Origin: an uncultured Flavobacteriales bacterium
Lineage (GTDB): Bacteria; Bacteroidota; Bacteroidia; Flavobacteriales_D; Sanyastnellaceae
Direction of reading: 5' to 3'
DNA length: 56,856 nt
NCBI GenBank assembly: GCA_938074325.1
Contig: CALJFZ010000051.1
Location: forward strand, 1-56,856
Numbering within the stretch: the first letter of the stretch is position 1; every line of letters begins with the position of its first letter. Of the stretch, positions 51,334-56,856 are shown one piece after another. The notes under the pieces were generated by a model. It was not told the DNA's origin and ran no database searches. It saw nothing but the letters and a program-made list of their open reading frames with translations. The position numbers and the translations under genes are program-made.

Positions 51334-52274
51334 TCAATCAACCCTCGGCCTGTTTTTTTGATGACCCCGTCCTTTTTGAGTTTGCTAAACAACTCATCCA
51401 AGATGCCATTGATGAATCCATGGCTCTTCGGGGTGCTGTAGTACTTGGACAATTCGATGTACTCGTTGAGTGTGACTTTCAACGGAATGGAGGAGAAGGT
51501 GCGAGCCTCCGCCAATGCCATTTTCATCAGGATACGGTCCATCAGGGCAATTCGTTCCAATTCCCAATTTGCCGCCGCCTCTGTGACATAGGCCTCGTTC
51601 TCTTCTGCCTGAGCAAGGGTTTCCTTGAAGAGCCCTTCGAAGAATTGGCGATCGTCGTCGTCATCGCGCCACAAAGGCAAGAGCTCCACGTCTTCATCGG
51701 CTTCGCCAATGGTTTTGATGGTTTTGATGACCATGGAGGCTGCCAGGTCCAAATCGTCGTTCCAGTAAATGCTCAATTCCTCCAAACTTTCCTGGAAAAG
51801 CTCCATGTTGATCATGTGCTTTCGGAACATGCGGATCAAGCATTCTCGGTCGTGGCGGAAGCCACGTTCTTCGCTCGCCATGTACTCGATGTACTCCTCG
51901 TGGTCGAGCAATCCGCGGAAGATTTTGCGGAGCATTTCTTGGTTATTGCCCCATCCAATGTTGCCATCGGCAGCGGCTTTGCTCAAGTTTTTGCTGTTGG
52001 CCAACACACGAAGCGGACGATTGGTCACAAATTTCGTGTTGGGATGAAGGTCTTCCGGGTTCGGTAGTTGCTTTTTGCGGCCTGCTTCAATGCGATCGAT
52101 GGCGAACGATTGCAAGCTCCCAATCATTAAAAGGAGCAGCAAGTACAGCTCCTGCATTTTGTCAATGGAATGATCCAGTGCTTTTTTCGTCTTGACTACG
52201 TCGCGCTCTTCATCTTGGTAGAAGGCGTACAATACGTGCAAGATCTTGATCCGGAGGTGGCGTCGATTCAGCAT
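51330..52274 (-). CDS. nusB: Transcription antitermination factor NusB
   Basis: 314 residues from the ATG at 52274 (MLNRRHLRIKILHVLYAFYQ), the long form typical of Bacteroidota. The classical NusB domain is in the C-terminal half (ERIALMDRILMKMALAEARTF, LKVTLNEYIELSKYYSTPKS, FINGILDEL). It binds boxA RNA with S10 during rRNA transcription. The 30 residues upstream in the open frame lie beyond a promoter box and are rejected. Confidence 0.94.
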   Translation of the reverse strand: MLNRRHLRIKILHVLYAFYQDEERDVVKTKKALDHSIDKMQELYLLLLLMIGSLQSFAIDRIEAGRKKQLPNPEDLHPNTKFVTNRPLRVLANSKNLSKAAADGNIGWGNNQEMLRKIFRGLLDHEEYIEYMASEERGFRHDRECLIRMFRKHMINMELFQESLEELSIYWNDDLDLAASMVIKTIKTIGEADEDVELLPLWRDDDDDRQFFEGLFKETLAQAEENEAYVTEAAANWELERIALMDRILMKMALAEARTFSSIPLKVTLNEYIELSKYYSTPKSHGFINGILDELFSKLKKDGVIKKTGRGLIE

Positions 52275-52289
52275 GCGATAACAGAAGCA

Positions 52290-52297
52290 CAAATCTA
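52290..52297 (-). promoter_or_regulatory. -7 box of the nusB operon
   Basis: TAGATTTG on the minus strand is an exact TAnnTTTG match, 15 bases before the nusB ATG. No -33 TTG at the usual distance. The operon may run through DUF1573, yajC, nhaC, uvrA and beyond. Confidence 0.5.
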
Positions 52298-52386
52298 ACT
52301 TCAACTGCTTGGATTGGGACATCCGAATTCGAATCATTTGGCGATTTATCTTCATGTTATTCACGATGCAGCGGAAACAACCGCAC

Positions 52387-52394
52387 TACCTTTA
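52387..52394 (+). promoter_or_regulatory. -7-like box of the DUF4249 gene, leaderless spacing
   Basis: TACCTTTA followed by 4 bases and the ATG at 52399. One mismatch at the last base. Confidence 0.4.
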
Positions 52395-52398
52395 CCGC

Positions 52399-53385
52399 AT
52401 GTACAATTCCTTCCGCTTCCTGCCCGTGCTGCTTGGTTCGATGATGACGTTAATTGCATGCCAGCAACAAATCGAGGTGGAATTGCCCGAAGTGGATCCG
52501 ATTTACGTGGTGGAAGGGACGGTGGTTCAAGGGGAGGCTCCGTTGGTGTTCGTGGGAGAGGCCCAAGGGTACTTTGATCCTGTGGATGCCAATTCCATTG
52601 GGCAGGCATTCCTCCCCGGTGCTGTGGTGTCCATGACGGCAGGTGAAACGACATTCCTGTTGGATGAGCTATGTACCTCTAGTTTGCCACCTGAATTGCT
52701 GGAGTCTGCTGAGGAACTCCTTGGCTTTCCCGCCGAGGTACTGGCGGCATTGGACTTGTGCGTTTACACCTCCTTCGATCCTGCGGCCATCGGGACGGCT
52801 GGGGTGATCTATGACTTGGACGTCACAGTGAACGATGTCACCATGCAGGCGCGCACGTCTGTCATTCCGCCTGTCGCATTGGATTCCGCTTGGTTTCAAG
52901 TTCCTGGGACGTTGGATTCATTGGGATTGATGTACGCGCAGTTCACCGACCCGGATACCCTGGGAAATGCCTACCGTTGGTTTGCCAAACGCATCAATAC
53001 CCGGCCCGATTGGGATCCGTTGGCAGGAGAAGTAAAAGACACGGATTTCGTGCCACCGCTGGGCAGCGCGATTGACGATGCATTTTTCAACGGGTTGAAT
53101 TTCGAGTTCTCAACTTTCAGGGGCGTTGCCGCCGGGAGCACCGCTTGGGACGATGATTTTTCGGAGAGTTCGGAGGCTGGCTATTTCAAGCGGGGCGATA
53201 CGGTGGTGGTGCGCATGTGCGCCATCGATGACGGGGTCTTTCAGGCCATTCGGAGTTATGAGAACCTGATTTTGAGTCAAGGAAGCCCGTTTGCGCCTCC
53301 CGCCAACATGGTCACCAATGTCGAAGGTGGAATTGGCCTGTGGGCTGGCTACGGAGTCTGGCAGGATACCGTAATTTGTGAATAG
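52399..53385 (+). CDS. DUF4249-type surface lipoprotein
   Basis: 328 residues from the ATG at 52399. The lipobox is LLGSMMTLIAC. The sequence after it (QIEVELPEVDPIYVVEGTVV, then VFVGEAQGYFDP, GAVVSMTAGETTFLLDEL) matches the DUF4249 family, often encoded beside TonB-dependent receptors. None is adjacent here. The C-terminus has GGIGLWAGYGVWQDTVI. The longer frame to 52309 would run into the nusB promoter and is rejected. The MuiA-like gene begins 12 bp downstream. Confidence 0.85.
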   Translation: MYNSFRFLPVLLGSMMTLIACQQQIEVELPEVDPIYVVEGTVVQGEAPLVFVGEAQGYFDPVDANSIGQAFLPGAVVSMTAGETTFLLDELCTSSLPPELLESAEELLGFPAEVLAALDLCVYTSFDPAAIGTAGVIYDLDVTVNDVTMQARTSVIPPVALDSAWFQVPGTLDSLGLMYAQFTDPDTLGNAYRWFAKRINTRPDWDPLAGEVKDTDFVPPLGSAIDDAFFNGLNFEFSTFRGVAAGSTAWDDDFSESSEAGYFKRGDTVVVRMCAIDDGVFQAIRSYENLILSQGSPFAPPANMVTNVEGGIGLWAGYGVWQDTVICE

Positions 53386-53397
53386 AAATTCGTACCT

Positions 53398-54975
53398 ATG
53401 AATCTTAACAAATCCCTTTTCTCTGCTTTGGTTGGGGCGATGAGCATCACCCTGGCTTCATCCCAGTCATCGGTTCAATGGCCCATTGAAGCGGTCACAG
53501 TTTACCAACAAGGCGCCAAGGTCGAGCGCGCAGGTGAAGTTGTTTTGGATGCTGAAGGAAAAGCCGTTTTGACCTTGGTCGGATTGTCACCGGCCGTTCA
53601 TCAAGAAATGCTCCAGGTGTCCCTCGGAGCAGGTTGGTCCCTCGCTTCCCACGTTTTTCACACAGCGGTTCCCAGCGATCAAGCAGCGCTTGTCGCACAA
53701 CAACAGGCCGACCTTGAGTCGGCCATTCGTGCGAACCGCCAAACGTATGCGTTGCGTGAAGCCCTTTTGTTCACGTACGAAGAGGAGTTGGCCATGATCC
53801 GATCGAACCGAAGCGTCAACGGGGGAGAGCTGTTGTTGGTGGATGATTTGCGGGACCATGCAAATTTTTGGCGCGAGCGGGTCAAAGAATTGAGCTACTT
53901 GATGTTGGAATTGCGCATGGAGATGGAAGCGCTCACGGAAGAGTGGGATCGATTGGAGGACGATCGAGCCCGTTTGGAACAAACGCTCAACGCGGAGGAG
54001 GGGCAGTGGACTTTACGGTTTGCAGGTCCACCTCGTAGCAAAGCCGACGTGCGATTGAGTTACGTAGTGACCGGCGCTGGTTGGGCCCCCGTTTATGATG
54101 CAGAGGTGTCAGAGTCCGGCACGATGGAAATGAAGCGTTATGCCTCGGTGTACCAAACAACAGGAAACGATTGGGAAGAGGTGCCCATGGCCTTTGTCGT
54201 TGGCAACCCACTTCAATCCATTGCCCCTCCCACCGTGACTAAAAAGGAGTTGGGTTTGACGGTGCAGAGTGCAGCCAATTCCTACGCCTGGGAAGCGCAA
54301 GCCAGTTTTGATGATTACGATGGATTCGAAGATTTGACCCGCCGCGATCTCACCGCGTCCAATTCGGTGGATCGGTATGAATTTGAGCCTGCGAGCCCCG
54401 TGTTCATCCAGGGAGATGGTACGAGAGAGCGTGTTTTCATTGAAGCATTTGAATTGGCAGGCGAGTTGAATTACTTGCTTCTTCCCGAATACGCCGATGA
54501 GGCTTATCAGTTGGTGAATTCTGGCGCATGGGCCACGGCACAGTTGGTGCCCGGCCGGGTCCAAGTGATTGCCGGCGGCATGTACCGCGGGGCTTATTTC
54601 ATGCAACTTCCAGCTCCAGGCGATACCCTCCAAGTGCCACTCGGGCAGGACGTTCGCGTACGCTCGAGCCGAGAACGGGTGTTGGACCGATGCACGAGCA
54701 CCGTCTTCGGTGGCTCACGAAAAACCCAACAGTCCTTCGAAATCACAGTGGAGAACCAGCACAATCGCCCGATTGATGTCGTGATCCAAGATGCCGTCCC
54801 GGTTTCTAACAGCAGCGACATCGAAGTGGAGGTGCTGGGCCTGAGTGGAGGGGAACTCGACGCTGTTTCAGGTGAGGTGGTCTGGAACCTACAGTTGGCA
54901 CCGAACGAGCGAAAGACGCTTTCATTCGGTTACATCATCACCTATCCGAAGAGGCGTTCGATTCAAGGGTTGTAA
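53398..54975 (+). CDS. MuiA-like (DUF4140/DUF4139) secreted protein
   Basis: 525 residues. Signal peptide SLFSALVGAMSITLASSQ. The N-terminal DUF4140 region (PIEAVTVYQQGAKVERAGEVVLDAEGKAVLTLVGLSP) precedes a coiled coil (about residues 95-195), and the C-terminal half is DUF4139 (RLSYVVTGAGWAPVYDAEVSE; QSFEITVENQHNRPIDVVIQDAVPVS; LAPNERKTLSFGYIITYPKR). The family is annotated as mucoidy inhibitor A-like; the biochemical role is unknown. It ends 38 bp inside the convergent SpoIID-like gene. Confidence 0.9.
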   Translation: MNLNKSLFSALVGAMSITLASSQSSVQWPIEAVTVYQQGAKVERAGEVVLDAEGKAVLTLVGLSPAVHQEMLQVSLGAGWSLASHVFHTAVPSDQAALVAQQQADLESAIRANRQTYALREALLFTYEEELAMIRSNRSVNGGELLLVDDLRDHANFWRERVKELSYLMLELRMEMEALTEEWDRLEDDRARLEQTLNAEEGQWTLRFAGPPRSKADVRLSYVVTGAGWAPVYDAEVSESGTMEMKRYASVYQTTGNDWEEVPMAFVVGNPLQSIAPPTVTKKELGLTVQSAANSYAWEAQASFDDYDGFEDLTRRDLTASNSVDRYEFEPASPVFIQGDGTRERVFIEAFELAGELNYLLLPEYADEAYQLVNSGAWATAQLVPGRVQVIAGGMYRGAYFMQLPAPGDTLQVPLGQDVRVRSSRERVLDRCTSTVFGGSRKTQQSFEITVENQHNRPIDVVIQDAVPVSNSSDIEVEVLGLSGGELDAVSGEVVWNLQLAPNERKTLSFGYIITYPKRRSIQGL

Positions 54976-56041
54976 CCTCCTGCAGGGGCCGCAGTCTGAT
55001 GTCTGTGTAATAGGTGTTCAGTATCATCCACGCTGATGTGCCTTGTCGAGCACGCTGCATCGCACCCTCTTGGCACATGCCAACGCCGTGGCCGAATCCC
55101 ATTCCATGAATGGTCACGGTGTCTCCCAAATCAACGGCATTGAAGCGCGCGCTTGGCAGCTTAAACCAGTGGCGCGTGGCGATGTCAAACCGTTCGGTCG
55201 AATCGGAAGTTTCCTGCCAAATTCTCCATTGCTCGCCACCGACCGATTGTGTCCATGCTGCATGGGCTCCAGCTTGGCAATAATGGTCCTCTACCGTGAC
55301 CAAATTTGGATTGGCTGTTTGCCAAACGGCTTCTGAACTTCGCGTGGCACCGCCACAATTGGAATGAAAAGCGGCGACAACGGGCCTCCCTAACCGGTCC
55401 ACTAAAACCAAACTCCTCGTTGCATCGCACGCTGCTTCTATGGTGTCATTGACGGTGGAAAGTCCTGCAAAAACTTGGCAATGAACTTGGTCGCACACAT
55501 CGTATCCCGCCAGTCGGTGACGACCGGAAGTGTGGAGCGCATAGGTTCTGGAGACGATGGCGTGGGCTTCGTACATGGCCTCGGCGTGGCCCTTCCCAAT
55601 TTCACTGACGACCACCCCGGGGACATAGGACTCCATGGGGGTTTCCAAGGCGATGTGCCATTCGTTTGCATGCCAGTAGAAATGAACTGCGCCGCGGTAC
55701 TGACGGTACCCTGTGGTTTCTGAAATGAGCTTAATTTTGGCTTCAGCGTGATCGGGTTTGAGGATGAAATAGGGCGAGATCCTGTTAGCGCCACCTGCGT
55801 GCATTTCCCAGCCGCCGTTGGCCTTTTTGATTTCCCCGGTTTTAGTAAGTGCTCCGAGCTCTGTGAATGCATCGTTTTCGCGCACCAACCACCTGTATGA
55901 GCCTTCCGCGACCCGGCATCGAACCGTCGGGGCTTGTTGAAAGTCCGTTAGTCCGACGGTGATCAACGCATTGGACTGTGCCAGCGCGGTACCATGGCTG
56001 ATTGCCAAGATGCAGCAAATAGCCCACCGCCACCATTTCAT
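54938..56041 (-). CDS. SpoIID/LytB-domain protein
   Basis: 367 residues. Signal peptide ILAISHGTALAQ. The SpoIID/LytB domain is shown by MESYVPGVVVSEIGKGHAEAMYEAHAIVSRTYALH with the conserved Glu (E in VVSEIG) and C-terminal HSNCGGATRSSEAVW and MGFGHGVGMCQEGA. SpoIID-type proteins act on peptidoglycan as lytic transglycosylases in sporulating bacteria; here the organism need not sporulate. Its ATG overlaps the lpxB stop by 4 bases (ATGA). Confidence 0.9.
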   Translation of the reverse strand: MKWWRWAICCILAISHGTALAQSNALITVGLTDFQQAPTVRCRVAEGSYRWLVRENDAFTELGALTKTGEIKKANGGWEMHAGGANRISPYFILKPDHAEAKIKLISETTGYRQYRGAVHFYWHANEWHIALETPMESYVPGVVVSEIGKGHAEAMYEAHAIVSRTYALHTSGRHRLAGYDVCDQVHCQVFAGLSTVNDTIEAACDATRSLVLVDRLGRPVVAAFHSNCGGATRSSEAVWQTANPNLVTVEDHYCQAGAHAAWTQSVGGEQWRIWQETSDSTERFDIATRHWFKLPSARFNAVDLGDTVTIHGMGFGHGVGMCQEGAMQRARQGTSAWMILNTYYTDIRLRPLQEVTTLESNASSDR

Positions 56042-56856
56042 GATCCAAGGATGGATTCTGCGACCAGCTCAGATGCCGGTTGGTCTTCTTGTAGCGTCTG
56101 GACAAGGGTATCGAATTCGCTTTTCTGTCGCTCTCCAGCTGCTATGAGTTTCGTGCCGTCGTGCAACGAAAGAACATCCTGCACCAATTGAGCGGGACGG
56201 CAGGCTTCTTGGATGCGCTCAGTGACCGCATTCCGCTCGAGGAGCAAGTTGGGCAGGCCAATCCATTGGGTTTTCACCAAGGCTTTGGCCAAGGCAAAAG
56301 TAAGTGGGCTAGTCCTGTAGCAAATTATGTGTGGCAGCCCCAACAACGCCGCTTCGAGCGTGGCCGTTCCCGAGGTGATCAAGCCTGCGCTGGCCGATTG
56401 CATCAGTGCCCGCGTTTGTCCAAACACGATTTCGATTCCGGCTTCGGAGGCTTGTCGGTAATCTTCTATGGTGCGCCCTGGTGCTCCGGCAATGACCGGT
56501 TTAAAAGCAGGCAGGCTGCGCGCCGCTTTAACCATAATGGGGAGGATGTGATCGAGTTCTTGTTGGCGAGAGCCGGGCAGCAGCAACAGGATAGGTTTAT
56601 CGAGCGCGTCACCGGAATCACCTTTCGAAGCAGCCGGTAGCAATTCCAGAAGGGGATGCCCCACCCAATGCACATTCAGCCCTTCAGCGTCGTACCACTT
56701 CTTTTCAAAGGGCAGAATCACATGCAAGCGATCGATGTCGCGTCGGATGGCGTGAACCCGGTTTTTTTTCCAAGCCCAAACAGAAGGGGAGATGTAATGG
56801 TGGGTTTGAATGCCCATGGCCTTTGCCTTTCGGGCCATGCGCAAGTTGAATCCAGG
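56038..56856 (-). CDS. lpxB: Lipid-A-disaccharide synthase, N-terminus cut by window edge
   Basis: 272 residues are visible, from a PGFNLRMA segment to the C-terminus. LpxB hallmarks are HHYISPSVWAWKKNRV, LHVILPFEKKWY, VHWVGHPLLEL and LLLPGSRQQEL, with GLITSGTATLEAALLGLPHIICYRTSPLTFALAK near the sugar-nucleotide site. It joins two UDP/lipid X moieties to make lipid A disaccharide in the cytoplasm. About 110 N-terminal residues lie beyond the right edge. Confidence 0.96.
   Translation of the reverse strand, partial: PGFNLRMARKAKAMGIQTHHYISPSVWAWKKNRVHAIRRDIDRLHVILPFEKKWYDAEGLNVHWVGHPLLELLPAASKGDSGDALDKPILLLLPGSRQQELDHILPIMVKAARSLPAFKPVIAGAPGRTIEDYRQASEAGIEIVFGQTRALMQSASAGLITSGTATLEAALLGLPHIICYRTSPLTFALAKALVKTQWIGLPNLLLERNAVTERIQEACRPAQLVQDVLSLHDGTKLIAAGERQKSEFDTLVQTLQEDQPASELVAESILGS

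Noticed and set aside
1-56856. tRNA genes, insertion sequences or phage genes
   Set aside because: No cloverleaf-compatible segment, transposase or phage structural protein was found; all intergenic gaps are short.

Overview
The window looks like a chromosome segment of a marine member of the Bacteroidota, most likely Flavobacteriales; the family cannot be fixed from sequence alone. Support comes from type IX secretion (T9SS) sorting tails, lipoproteins and secreted proteins with GCTDxxACNY-type repeats, a NusB-DUF1573-YajC gene run, a DUF2027-Smr protein, TAnnTTTG-type -7 promoter boxes and weak Shine-Dalgarno signals. No rRNA, tRNA, insertion sequence, prophage or CRISPR array was found. 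Coding density is very high and no gene-free stretch reaches 300 bases; the longest (33553-33821) holds promoters and a predicted short structured RNA.

Layout: 1-6804 is a secreted block on the minus strand: a giant repeat protein cut by the left edge, a modular endonuclease I and a beta-lactamase-fold hydrolase. 6824-13385 holds an Smr protein, two secreted unknowns, a ferredoxin divergent from a LuxC-type acyl-CoA reductase, a lipoprotein and a T9SS cargo protein. 13424-24410 carries tamB, tsaD, an orphan LytS-type kinase, a superfamily II helicase, ung, a WD40 protein and hisS. 24412-27830 has a degenerate LytS-like protein translationally coupled to meaB, plus small envelope proteins. 27837-33552 is a four-gene operon (LysM/transglycosylase-like protein, two SGNH hydrolases, MBOAT acyltransferase) that looks like an envelope O-acetylation system. 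33656-40174 has the RNA candidate, an SRPBCC protein, a YkuK-like RNase H fold protein, a large zinc metalloprotease, a TerB-DnaJ protein and htpG. 40352-45443 has two T9SS cargo proteins. 45446-52274 is a minus-strand run of nusB, DUF1573, yajC, nhaC, uvrA and a LOG-family gene. 52399-56856 has a DUF4249 lipoprotein, a MuiA-like protein, a SpoIID-like protein and the C-terminal part of lpxB.

Three patterns stand out. First, several genes have a TAnnTT(T/C)G-like box placed 4 bases before the start codon, which predicts leaderless mRNAs. Second, all ten tail-to-tail gene junctions are 8 bp or shorter or overlap, and none has a visible terminator. Third, two proteins look like catalytically dead relatives of known enzymes in conserved-looking operon positions: the transglycosylase-like protein of the O-acetylation operon and the LytS-like protein coupled to meaB.
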